33,486 bases of DNA, from positions 1-33,486 of IMG/VR virus record IMGVR_UViG_3300044712_000995; one strand, written 5' to 3'. The DNA is from a virus. Positions within the stretch are counted from its first letter, which is position 1; each line of letters starts with the position of its first letter. Below the pieces are notes generated by a model that saw nothing but the letters and a program-made list of their open reading frames with translations, did no database searches and was not told the origin of the DNA. Of the stretch, positions 6,290-13,530 are shown one piece after another. The translations under genes were made by a program, and so were the position numbers.

Positions 6290-6813
6290 CAACGGGGCCG
6301 ATGTGTGTCCCCGAGCCGCCGCCTTCGCGTGCACACGCGCATTTGCCGGCGTCCCTGCCGGTGATCCTCGCGATTGACCCCGGCACGACGGAAAGCGGCT
6401 GGTGCCTGTTGTATCCGTCCGGCAAGGTCGAGGCCGGCGTGTCGAACAACGAGCATCTGCTGTACTGCCTGCCGACGATGGCCGCCGATCTGCTCGCCGT
6501 CGAAGTGTTCGAAGCGCGCGGCATGCCGATCGGTAACGAGAGCATCGAGACGATCCTCTACACCGGCAAGCTGATGCAGGCGTGGGGCGGTCCGTTGCGG
6601 CGGGTCAAGCGCAGCCAGGTCAAGCGGCATCTGTGCGGCAGCTTGAAGGCGAAGGATGCGAATGTCCGGCAGGTGCTGCTCGACCGCTACGGCGGCGAGA
6701 AGGCCATCGGCAAGAAGGCAGCGCCCGGCCCGCTCTACGGCGTGAAATCGCACGGCTGGGCAGCACTGGCCGTCGCGGTGACGGCGCGCGAGACGGAAGG
6801 CGAGCCGGCATGA
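6256..6813 (+). CDS. RuvC-like Holliday junction resolvase
   Basis: An RNase H-fold nuclease of 185 residues. The first catalytic strand is VILAIDPGTTESGWCLL with D41. The second acidic position lies in LLAVEVFEARG (E83 or E86), followed by a basic helix (VKRSQVKRHL) and SLKAKDANVRQVLLDRYG. The C-terminal helix reads KSHGWAALAVAVT, with a histidine (H166) where RuvC proteins have their last catalytic His/Asp cluster. I chose ATG at 6256, which has GGAGG 10 bases upstream. ATG at 6286 (ATGA with the previous stop) is an alternative that removes 10 residues. Phage resolvases of this type clear branched replication intermediates before packaging. Confidence 0.82.
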   Translation: MDQATGLYEAMTTGPMCVPEPPPSRAHAHLPASLPVILAIDPGTTESGWCLLYPSGKVEAGVSNNEHLLYCLPTMAADLLAVEVFEARGMPIGNESIETILYTGKLMQAWGGPLRRVKRSQVKRHLCGSLKAKDANVRQVLLDRYGGEKAIGKKAAPGPLYGVKSHGWAALAVAVTARETEGEPA

Positions 6814-7040
6814 AGCCCTACAGGAAGCATTCGGGCGGCTGGCCGATCAACCATGCCCCGGCCACCTTCGGCGCCCCGAACGAAACCGAGGCCCTGCGCA
6901 TGTCCCTGCTGACGATGGTCGAAAGCTACGACCGGCTGATGGCCGTCATGCCGAATGGCACGACTGCGCAGCGCCTCGCGGCAGGTTCCTTCGGCAAGGC
7001 GCCCGAGGTCGCACGCCTGATTCTTGGGCTGACGTCATGA
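6810..7040 (+). CDS. Small conserved-type phage protein, unknown function
   Basis: A 76-residue product overlapping the resolvase stop by ATGA, so it is the last gene of the coupled early operon. It has a basic N-terminus (MKPYRKHSGGWPINH) and a helical middle (TEALRMSLLTMVESYDRLM). No motif or family is recognised. The overlap and codon use support it as a real gene. Confidence 0.65.
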   Translation: MKPYRKHSGGWPINHAPATFGAPNETEALRMSLLTMVESYDRLMAVMPNGTTAQRLAAGSFGKAPEVARLILGLTS

Positions 7041-7059
7041 GAACCGACACAAGCGGTAA

Positions 7060-7311
7060 TCAGGCGCTGCGTTGCCTGTTCTGGAATTCAGCAATAGCCC
7101 GCATCGTCAGCAGATACAGCCCCGCCCACGTCCCGAGCAAAGCGACGCTTGGAAAGATCAAAAGCATAACCGCTTCGATTTCTTCAGGAAGTCCGGCGGA
7201 GCGCACGACCCAAATCACGGCCAAGCTCGCCTGCGCCGACACCCAGGTGGCGGCAAAGAGCCAAGAGATGATGGTGAGGAAAGCGGCAACGTGTCGCATG
7301 GTCGGGATCAT
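7060..7311 (-). CDS. Two-helix membrane protein (moron candidate)
   Basis: This leftward 83-residue protein has two hydrophobic stretches, about 8-37 (VAAFLTIISWLFAATWVSAQ and on) and about 47-70 (AVMLLIFPSVALLGTWAGLY), and a charged C-terminus. It looks like a small inner-membrane protein. The rightward frame over the same stretch (7037-7348) begins with an ATGA overlap, but its product is a low-order Ser/Thr/Ala sequence that runs into the next gene, so I prefer the leftward one. A lone reversed gene between early and late regions is the usual place for a lysogenic-conversion gene such as superinfection exclusion. Function is unknown. Confidence 0.62.
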   Translation of the reverse strand: MIPTMRHVAAFLTIISWLFAATWVSAQASLAVIWVVRSAGLPEEIEAVMLLIFPSVALLGTWAGLYLLTMRAIAEFQNRQRSA

Positions 7312-7335
7312 ACCCCTGGAGCAAAGGAGAGGTGA

Positions 7336-7629
7336 ATGGTGGTTTTGACCAACGAGGCATTGATTGAATTCGTCGCATGGAGGTATATCGCCTGGGGCGA
7401 CTTGATTCGCGATCTCGAGAAAGCCGGATGGACTCCGGCAAATGTCGCACGCGCCCTGAACGTAGCTCCCACAACCTTATCCGGCTGGTGCAACGAGGGG
7501 AAGGAGCCGCGCTACTCATGCGGCGAAGCTCTGCTGCGGCTTTATGGCCGTGTGTTTGGTAACGAGCATACCCAAAAGCGTATCAGTGCGTTCCGCGAAT
7601 CGGCGATAAAGCATCCCGCAACCGGGTAG
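7336..7629 (+). CDS. Small HTH protein, possible late regulator
   Basis: The 97-residue product contains a clear helix-turn-helix (TPANVARALNVAPTTLSGWC, about 33-52). It is preceded by the helical segment DLIRDLEKAG and followed by SCGEALLRLYGRVF. AAGGAGAGG lies 3-4 bases from the ATG. It stands alone after the reversed membrane gene and immediately before the terminator that separates early from late genes, where lambdoid phages carry their late regulator. That role is inferred from position only. Confidence 0.72.
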   Translation: MVVLTNEALIEFVAWRYIAWGDLIRDLEKAGWTPANVARALNVAPTTLSGWCNEGKEPRYSCGEALLRLYGRVFGNEHTQKRISAFRESAIKHPATG

Positions 7630-7659
7630 TTCTTTTTCTGAGTAGGTCTCCTCCTTGAT

Positions 7660-7683
7660 GCCCGGCTAGTCCGGGCTTTTTTT
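7660..7683 (+). terminator. Intrinsic terminator between early and late regions
   Basis: GCCCGG (7660-7665), loop CTAGT and CCGGGC (7671-7676) form a perfect 6-bp GC stem followed directly by seven T residues (7677-7683). This is a strong rho-independent terminator 30 bases after the HTH gene and 37 bases before the terminase operon. Confidence 0.9.
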
Positions 7684-7720
7684 CGCATAGCGAATCTGAG
7701 AACAGGAAGGCATCAGGCCA

Positions 7721-8002
7721 ATGGCGAAGTTCGAGAAGGGCAAGAGCGGAAACCCCGGCGGACGGCCGAAGGATTCGCTCGGCCTGCGCGCCTTGGCCCG
7801 AGAACACACCGAGAGCGCGATCAAGACGCTGGCCGAGATCATGCGCAGCAAGGCGTCGCCAGAAGCGGCCAGGGTCAGCGCCGCAGTTGCGCTTCTCGAT
7901 CGCGGCTATGGCAAGCCCGCCCAGGCGATCACTGGAGCCGATGGCGGACCGGTCCAGTTCGAGAAGATCGTGCGCGAGATTGTGAGCACCAAGCGTGGCT
8001 GA
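7721..8002 (+). CDS. DUF5681 protein, terminase small-subunit-like
   Basis: A 93-residue product with the diagnostic opening FEKGKSGNPGGRPKDSLGLR of the DUF5681 family, commonly encoded next to phage large terminases. A helical part follows (REHTESAIKTLAEIMRSKAS and AARVSAAVALLDRGYGKP). The position just before terL suggests it recognises packaging DNA, although the family's role is inferred from context. AGGAAGG precedes the ATG with an 11-base gap. Its stop lies 5 bases inside the terminase gene. Confidence 0.85.
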   Translation: MAKFEKGKSGNPGGRPKDSLGLRALAREHTESAIKTLAEIMRSKASPEAARVSAAVALLDRGYGKPAQAITGADGGPVQFEKIVREIVSTKRG

Positions 8003-9218
8003 ACTGCGCATCCGCACCGCCGAGGTCTTCGTCCCGCTGCTGCAGGCTGCGCGGTACAAGGGCGCGCATGGTGGCCGCGGTTCTGGCAAGTCGCACAACT
8101 TCGCTGATATGTGGCTCGACGAGAATGTCTCGGGCCGCTACGACTTCGCCTGCCTACGAGAAAACCAGAAGTCGCTGCAGTTCTCCGTCAAGAAGCTGCT
8201 CGAGACGAAGATCAGCGAACACAATGCCGGCGCTTACTTCGAGGTTCAGGACAAGCGAATCCTGTCGGTGCATGGCGGCACGACCATCTTCGACGGCATG
8301 CAAAATCACACCGCCGACTCGATCAAGTCGCTGGAAGGCTTCGATCGCGCCTGGTTCGAGGAAGCGCAGCGCGCCAGCCAGCGTAGTCTTGACATGCTGC
8401 GCCCGACCATACGCAAGCCGGGATCACAGCTTTGGTTTTCCTGGAACCCGGACAAGGAGACCGACCCGATAGACATGCTGCTGCGCGGCGAGAGCCCGCC
8501 GCCGGATTCCATCGTCGTCGAGGCCAATTACCGCGATAACCCGTGGTTCCCCGATGTTCTGCTGGCAGAAGTCGCCTATGACCAGAAGCGCGATCCTGAC
8601 AAGTTCGCCCACGTTTGGCTCGGTGGTTACCAGCGCAACAGCGAGGCGCGCGTGTTCAAGAACTGGCGCATCGACGACTTCGAGGCCGGTCCCGGCACGG
8701 TGTTTCGCATGGGCGCCGACTGGGGCTTCGCCGTCGATCCGTCCGTGCTGGTGCGCTGCCACCTCGATGGCCGCAACCTCTACGTCGATTACGAGGCATA
8801 CATGGTCGGCTGCGAGATCGATCAGCTGCCCGACCTGTTCGACCGTGTGCCGGAGTCGCGCAAGTGGTTCATCACCGCCGACAGCGCGCGGCCCGAGACG
8901 ATCAGCTACATGCGCAAGCATGGCTATCCCAAGATCAACGCCGCCATCAAGGGCGCCAAGTCCCTGGAGGAGGGCGTCGAGTTCCTGAAGTCCTTCGACA
9001 TCATCGTTCATCCGCGCTGCACGCACCTGATCGACGAACTGACGCTGTACAGCTACGACGTCGACAAGCTGACCGGCCAGGTGCTGCCGAAGCTCAAGGA
9101 CAAGGACAACCACGTCATCGACGCCCTGCGCTACGCCTGCGAGGGCGTGCGAAAGGCCACGAAGCAGCACGTCCAGCGCCGCGATACCGCCGACGCTGAC
9201 TATGAAATGTTCGAGTAG
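7995..9218 (+). CDS. terL: Terminase large subunit
   Basis: The 407-residue protein is a PBSX/Terminase_3-type DNA-packaging ATPase and nuclease. Walker A is GGRGSGKS (26-33) and Walker B FDRAWFEEAQ (116-125) with the catalytic glutamate. A coupling motif follows near FSWNPDK (148-154). The RNase H-like nuclease starts at RMGADWGFAVDPS (D242) and continues with FITADSARPE (near 295) and KDNHVIDALRYA (near 375), giving three acidic metal ligands. GTG at 7995 is used; it overlaps the DUF5681 stop and no in-frame ATG precedes Walker A. Length fits the family and both activities look intact. Confidence 0.95.
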   Translation: MAELRIRTAEVFVPLLQAARYKGAHGGRGSGKSHNFADMWLDENVSGRYDFACLRENQKSLQFSVKKLLETKISEHNAGAYFEVQDKRILSVHGGTTIFDGMQNHTADSIKSLEGFDRAWFEEAQRASQRSLDMLRPTIRKPGSQLWFSWNPDKETDPIDMLLRGESPPPDSIVVEANYRDNPWFPDVLLAEVAYDQKRDPDKFAHVWLGGYQRNSEARVFKNWRIDDFEAGPGTVFRMGADWGFAVDPSVLVRCHLDGRNLYVDYEAYMVGCEIDQLPDLFDRVPESRKWFITADSARPETISYMRKHGYPKINAAIKGAKSLEEGVEFLKSFDIIVHPRCTHLIDELTLYSYDVDKLTGQVLPKLKDKDNHVIDALRYACEGVRKATKQHVQRRDTADADYEMFE

Positions 9219-9227
9219 GAGACAGAC

Positions 9228-9461
9228 ATGCAGGCAATTTTCGGCGGGAGCAAACCCGCTCCGGCTCCTGTGGCACCTCCCCCGCCGCCGCCCCCGCCGC
9301 CTCCTGCGCCGGGGATGGACGAAGCGGCAAGTCGCGCAGCCTCTGAGCGCGCATCGCAGGATGCCGCCCGCCGCAAGCGTGGCCGCGCTGCTTCTGTGCT
9401 GACCGGCAGCGATGGCGTCAGCAATACGCCCGTCGCCACCAAGACATTGATCGGATCGTGA
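9228..9461 (+). CDS. Small polyproline protein upstream of portal
   Basis: A 77-residue protein with a run of ten prolines (about residues 17-26), then an Ala/Arg/Ser-rich helix and the ending GRAASVLTGSDGVS...KTLIG. Small proteins with a Pro-rich start, a GR-S-T/V-LTG segment and a KTLLG-type end are found just before portal genes in many podo- and siphophages; their role in the virion is unknown. AGGAGA precedes the ATG. The stop overlaps the next start as GTGA. Confidence 0.78.
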   Translation: MQAIFGGSKPAPAPVAPPPPPPPPPPAPGMDEAASRAASERASQDAARRKRGRAASVLTGSDGVSNTPVATKTLIGS

Positions 9462-9658
9462 ACATGGAACGAATGACCACCGCGCAGGCCCGCGAATTGA
9501 ACGCTCAGGGCAAGCTGAACCGCAAAGTGATGACCGAGGAAGGCTGGTATATCCCGACGCCGCGTTCGTCTGTTTCCCCGCCCATCGACCCGCCGGCCCC
9601 GCGCATCCTGCCGCCGACCAGGTCGCGCAAGCCGCGCAAAGCCAAAGGGGCTGAGTGA
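9458..9658 (+). CDS. Small basic phage protein, unknown function
   Basis: A 66-residue product between the polyproline protein and the portal, overlapping both neighbours (GTGA at its start, stop within TGATG). ATG at 9464 is an alternative start. It has a helical N-terminus (TTAQARELNAQGKLNRK), then EEGWYIPTPR and a Pro/Arg/Lys-rich end. A head-associated role is likely only by position. Confidence 0.62.
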   Translation: MNMERMTTAQARELNAQGKLNRKVMTEEGWYIPTPRSSVSPPIDPPAPRILPPTRSRKPRKAKGAE

Positions 9659-11307
9659 TGGCGGAATCCCGCGCCGACGACATTCTTCGCAGACATGACC
9701 AGATGAGGGCGTTGCGCTCGAACTGGGAATCGTTGTGGCAGGAGGTTGCCGATCGCGTCTGGCCGCAAATGTCCGACTTCACCGGCAAGAGGGCCAACGG
9801 CGAGAAGCGCACCGAGAAGATATTCGACTCAACCGCGCCTCTGGCCCTGGAGAAGTTCGCAGCTGCGATTCACTCGTTGCTGACTCCTGACAATCAGCAA
9901 TGGCACAAGCTGACGACGACCGACAAGCATCTGCGCGAGGTTCATTCGGTCAAACAGTACCTCGAGGACGTCACCGAGATTCTGTTCGCGGTGCGTCGCT
10001 CGCCGTTCTCCAACTTCGCCAGCCAGGCGAACGAGTGCTACAAGAGCTTGGGCGCCTTCGGCACCATGGGGATGATGGTCGAGGATGTTCCTGGAAAGGG
10101 CATCCGCTACAAGTCAGTCCACTTGTCCGAGCTGCATGTCACCGAGAACCAGCACGGCAAGATCGATACCGTTCATCGCAAATTCGAGTACAGCGCGCGC
10201 CAGGCGGTTGAGGCGTTCGGGTTGGACAAATTGCCGGCGAAGATCAAGGAAGCTTACGAGAAGAAGGACGAGGCCGCCCGCTTCGAGTTCATCCACGCCG
10301 TCGAGCCGAACCGCAAGATCGACCCGCGCCGCATCGACCGCGCCGGCATGAAGTTCTCTTCGTGCTATGTCTCCGTTGAAGGCCGTCAGGTCGTCGAGGA
10401 GGGGGGCTATCGAACCTTCCCGTATCCGGTCAGCCGCTACTCCACCAACCCGCGTGAAGTGTATGGCCGCGGCCCGGCGATGCTGGTGCTGGCCGACATC
10501 AAGATGCTGAACGAGATGGAAAAGACGACGCTGCGCGCCGGCCATCTCGCCGTCGATCCACCGCTGCTGCTGTTCGAAGATGGCGCGTTGCAGGGCTTCA
10601 AGATGCGCCCGCGCGCGCTGAACTTCGGAGGCGTCGATGAACAGGGTCGCGCCTTGGTACAGCCTCTGCAGACCGGTGCGAACCTGCCGTGGGCGCAGGA
10701 ACTTTCAGACGGCAAGCGCAAGCTCGTCAACGACGCCTTCCTCGTCTCGCTGTTTCAGATCCTCGTCGAGACGCCGCAGATCACCGCGACCGAAGCGATG
10801 CTGCGCGCTCAAGAGAAGGGCCAGTTGCTTGCTCCGACGATGGGGCGACAGCAGGCCGAATTCCTCGGCCCGGTCATCGAACGCGAACTCGACATTTTGT
10901 CGATGGCCGATATTCTTCCCGACATGCCGCAGGAGATGATCGAGGCTGGCGGCGACTACGACATCGAATACACCAGCCCGCTGGCCCGCCTGCTGCGCTC
11001 CGAGGACGGCATTGCCATCTTGCGCACCTTCGAGCAACTGGCGCCGATGGCCCAGCTCGATCCTGGCGTCTATGACGTGTTCGACACCGATGCCCTGCCG
11101 CGCGAACTTGCCGAGATCAACGGTGTGCCGGCAAAGGTGTTGCGCGATCCCGATGCGGTCAAGAAGCTGAAGGAGCAGAAGCAGCAGGCCGCGGCGATGC
11201 AGTCGATGCTGCAAGCAGCCCCGGTTGCCGCCTCGGCTGCCAAGGACATGGCGACGGCCGCCGCTACTGCCGGCCAGGTGCCGCAACTCGGAGGTATTGC
11301 CGCATGA
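9658..11307 (+). CDS. Portal (head-tail connector) protein, T7 gp8-like
   Basis: The 549-residue product matches the podovirus head-tail connector family (T7 gp8). The start ADDILRRHDQMRALRSNWES is typical, followed by TGKRANGEKRTEKIFDSTAP. The central region RYSTNPREVYGRGPAMLVLA with LNEMEKTTLRAGHLAVDPPL and the helix-rich ITATEAMLRAQEKGQLLAP segment are the most conserved parts. An Ala/Gln-rich barrel-type tail follows. Twelve copies would form the dodecameric ring through which DNA enters and leaves. GGGG precedes ATG at 9658; GTG at 9655 would add one residue. The gene follows terminase and small head genes in the T7-type order. Confidence 0.95.
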   Translation: MAESRADDILRRHDQMRALRSNWESLWQEVADRVWPQMSDFTGKRANGEKRTEKIFDSTAPLALEKFAAAIHSLLTPDNQQWHKLTTTDKHLREVHSVKQYLEDVTEILFAVRRSPFSNFASQANECYKSLGAFGTMGMMVEDVPGKGIRYKSVHLSELHVTENQHGKIDTVHRKFEYSARQAVEAFGLDKLPAKIKEAYEKKDEAARFEFIHAVEPNRKIDPRRIDRAGMKFSSCYVSVEGRQVVEEGGYRTFPYPVSRYSTNPREVYGRGPAMLVLADIKMLNEMEKTTLRAGHLAVDPPLLLFEDGALQGFKMRPRALNFGGVDEQGRALVQPLQTGANLPWAQELSDGKRKLVNDAFLVSLFQILVETPQITATEAMLRAQEKGQLLAPTMGRQQAEFLGPVIERELDILSMADILPDMPQEMIEAGGDYDIEYTSPLARLLRSEDGIAILRTFEQLAPMAQLDPGVYDVFDTDALPRELAEINGVPAKVLRDPDAVKKLKEQKQQAAAMQSMLQAAPVAASAAKDMATAAATAGQVPQLGGIAA

Positions 11308-11606
11308 GCGTGCGCGATTACATCCGCCGCATCAGCGGCCAGCGCGATGCCTTCCGCGCCTGTTTCCTCGGTGGCAACGGCAAGCCGACCGACAGCGGCG
11401 CCCGCGTGCTGGCAGAGCTTCGTCGCTTCTGCTACGGCGCCAAGCCGACGATCAAGTCCGGCCCGCAGGGAATCGATCCGCTGGCGTCGATTGCCGCAGC
11501 TGCGCGCCAAGAGGTTTATTTCCGCATCACCACCATGCTGAATCTCGACGATTCAGACCTGGCTCAACTCGACAAGCTCGACGCACAAGGAGATTTTGAT
11601 GGCTGA
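11304..11606 (+). CDS. Bbp19-like phage protein
   Basis: A 100-residue protein overlapping the portal stop (ATGA). The pattern GARVLAELRRFCYGAKPTIK, then ASIAAAARQEVYFRITTMLNL, resembles the Bbp19-type domain first named in Bordetella phage BPP-1, another podovirus with this head module. Its function is not established; the position between portal and scaffold suggests a head-assembly protein. It overlaps the scaffold start by 8 bases. Confidence 0.75.
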   Translation: MSVRDYIRRISGQRDAFRACFLGGNGKPTDSGARVLAELRRFCYGAKPTIKSGPQGIDPLASIAAAARQEVYFRITTMLNLDDSDLAQLDKLDAQGDFDG

Positions 11607-12468
11607 ATCCGCACTAGTCCAAGACGCCCCCGTTATCGACGCAAATACTGCCCCTTCGGCTTCTGCCGCTGCTGCGCAGCCCGCCGGCAACGACCCCGCC
11701 TGGGTGTCGTCCTACGACGGCGACGTCAAGGGCTGGCTCGACGGCATGGGCGTGTCCAAGCTCGGCGAGAAGGACGCGCTGGCGAAGATCATCCCCATGT
11801 ACCGAAATGCCGAACAGAAGCTCGGCTTTCCGTCCGATCAGCTGCTGCGCCTGCCCAAGGACGAGAGCGACGTCGACGGCTTCCGCGCCATCATGACGAA
11901 GCTCGGCAAGCCCGAGACACCCGACGGCTACGGCCTGACGGTTCCCGACGGACATCCCGATGCCTTCCTGAAAACTGCGACCGGTTGGTTTCACGAGCTG
12001 GATATTCCAAAGCGCCAGGCGGCCGGCCTTGCCGCCAAGTGGAACGAGTACGTCGTCGCCCAGCAGGCCGCTGCTGAGGATCAGTTCATCGCGCAGGCCG
12101 ACAAGGACATCGCTGCCATGAAGGCCGAGATGGGCGAGGACTACGACAAGAATGTCGAGCTGTCGCGCCGCGTGCGCCGTGCGGCCGGCCTGAGTGACGA
12201 GGAAGCCATCGCCGTCGAGCGCGCCATCGGCCTCGGTCGTGCCGCCCGCGTGTTCGCTGAACTCGGGAAGGCCATGGGCGAGCATCGCTTCCACGGATCG
12301 GATACGGGCAGCAGCACCTTCGGCCTGAGCGTCGAGGGCGCCAAGGCGCGCATCGCTGATTTGCGCAAGGACACGAAGTGGCAGGAGTCCTACCTTTCCG
12401 GCGATGCCGACAAGAAAGCCGAATGGACGCGCCTGCACAAGATCGCATTCCCGGACAGCGAAGGCTAA
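11599..12468 (+). CDS. Scaffold protein
   Basis: A 289-residue, charged and largely helical protein between the Bbp19-like gene and the capsid, the place and size of T7 gp9-type scaffolds (about 300 residues). An Ala-rich disordered start is followed by WLDGMGVSKLGEKDALAKII and GYGLTVPDGHPDAFL. A long helix follows (AAEDQFIAQADKDIAAMKAE), and the basic/aromatic C-terminus could bind capsid subunits. AAGGAG lies 6 bases before ATG at 11599; TTG at 11596 is less likely. It would organise procapsid assembly and leave before packaging. Confidence 0.82.
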   Translation: MAESALVQDAPVIDANTAPSASAAAAQPAGNDPAWVSSYDGDVKGWLDGMGVSKLGEKDALAKIIPMYRNAEQKLGFPSDQLLRLPKDESDVDGFRAIMTKLGKPETPDGYGLTVPDGHPDAFLKTATGWFHELDIPKRQAAGLAAKWNEYVVAQQAAAEDQFIAQADKDIAAMKAEMGEDYDKNVELSRRVRRAAGLSDEEAIAVERAIGLGRAARVFAELGKAMGEHRFHGSDTGSSTFGLSVEGAKARIADLRKDTKWQESYLSGDADKKAEWTRLHKIAFPDSEG

Positions 12469-12651
12469 CCGGGCGCAACGGGACGGCGTGTTATGAGCGC
12501 GCCGGCATAGCGGGGAGCCTGACCCAATAGGTCCGCGAGACAGCGGGAGAGTACCGCCGGGGTGGCGCAGACGTACTGCGCTAGAAGTGGTTCCGGTTCG
12601 CCGGGGAGGCCCTTCGAAAAGTCACTTTTCAACTTTTTGGAGGACTCAACC
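12469..12651 (+). promoter_or_regulatory. Structured leader upstream of capsid gene
   Basis: This 183-base gap is the only sizeable non-coding stretch in the late operon. It can form six consecutive local hairpins. They are 12484-12504 (7 bp), 12521-12533 (4 bp), 12543-12557 (4 bp), 12563-12583 (8 bp with one G-U), 12593-12604 (CCGG around TTCG) and 12616-12630 (6 bp, AT-rich). The last sits just before the strong site TTGGAGGA. No run of T follows any stem except the AT-rich one, so it is more likely an mRNA processing, stability or translation-control leader than a terminator. No clear sigma70 promoter is seen. The frame from the GTG at 12562 is open into the capsid but has no support. Confidence 0.5.
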
Positions 12652-13491
12652 ATGAGCACCCAAATTACGACGGCATTCGTCGAGCAGTACAAGTCCAACA
12701 TCCTGATGCTCTCTCAGCAACAGGGTTCCAAGCTCCGCGACACCGTTCGCAGTGAGCAGATCACCGGCAAGTCGGCCTATTTCGAGCGCATCGGCGCGGT
12801 GGACATGGTCGATGCGACCAGTCGCCACGACGACACGCCGCAGATCGACACGCCGCACAGCCGCCGCAAGGTCACGCTGGTGACGTCGCGCTTCGCCGAC
12901 CTGATCGACAACCCCGACAAGGTTCGCACCCTGATTGATCCGACCAGCCCCTACGCTATGAACGCGGCGATGGCGGCAGGCCGCAAGATGGATGCGGTCA
13001 TTGTCTCGGCGCTCGGCGGCAATGCCTATTCCGGCGTCGCTGGCGCTACTACTGTGGCCCTACCGTCGGCGCAGAAAGTGGCTGCTGCCTCGGCTGGCCT
13101 GACCGTGACAAAGCTGCGCTCGGCTCGCGAGATTCTGCTGTCTGCCGACGTCGACGTCAGCATGATCACGTGCGCGATCAACCCGGCCGGCCTGACCGAT
13201 CTGCTGTCCGCGACGGAGATTACCTCGTCCGACTACAACAGCATCAAGGCGCTGGTGCAGGGCCAGATCGACACCTTCCTCGGCTTCAAGTTCATTGTCT
13301 CCACGCAGATCACCGCGCTGAAGGCATACGTCTACGCCAAGAATGCTATGGCGTTGGCGGTCGGTGCCGAGCCGGTGGTGCGCATCAGCGAGCGTGCGGA
13401 CAAGAACTACGCCACGCAGGTCTTCGTCGAGATGGACATCGGCGCCACGCGCGTCGAGGACGAAGGCGTCGTCGAGATCAGCTACGTCTGA
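12652..13491 (+). CDS. Major capsid protein
   Basis: The 279-residue protein begins STQITTAFVEQYKSNILMLS and continues with LRDTVRSEQITGKSAYFERI, SRHDDTPQIDTPHSRRKVTL and LIDNPDKVRTLIDPTSPYAM, all typical of the podophage capsid family represented by Bordetella BPP-1 and relatives (Phage_capsid_2-like, HK97 fold). The strong site GGAGGA lies 9 bases before the ATG, as expected for the most abundant virion protein. The only sizeable leader of the late operon precedes it. Length matches a compact HK97-fold subunit without cleaved delta domain. Confidence 0.93.
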   Translation: MSTQITTAFVEQYKSNILMLSQQQGSKLRDTVRSEQITGKSAYFERIGAVDMVDATSRHDDTPQIDTPHSRRKVTLVTSRFADLIDNPDKVRTLIDPTSPYAMNAAMAAGRKMDAVIVSALGGNAYSGVAGATTVALPSAQKVAAASAGLTVTKLRSAREILLSADVDVSMITCAINPAGLTDLLSATEITSSDYNSIKALVQGQIDTFLGFKFIVSTQITALKAYVYAKNAMALAVGAEPVVRISERADKNYATQVFVEMDIGATRVEDEGVVEISYV

Positions 13492-13530
13492 TCGCATCGG
13501 CAAATCTGACCAACCTAAAGGAGAAACCCC

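Noticed and set aside
7037-7348. Rightward frame of 103 codons with an ATGA overlap
   Set aside because: Product is Ser/Thr/Ala-rich without structure and runs into the well-supported HTH gene; the opposite strand encodes a convincing two-helix membrane protein.
8424-9812. Long leftward frame opposite terL and head genes
   Set aside because: Antisense shadow caused by high GC at third positions; the forward genes have clear motifs. The same applies to 17163-18602 and 23732-25231.
12562-12651. N-terminal extension of the capsid from an upstream GTG
   Set aside because: No support for the extra 30 residues; the strong GGAGGA site and family start are at the ATG 12652.
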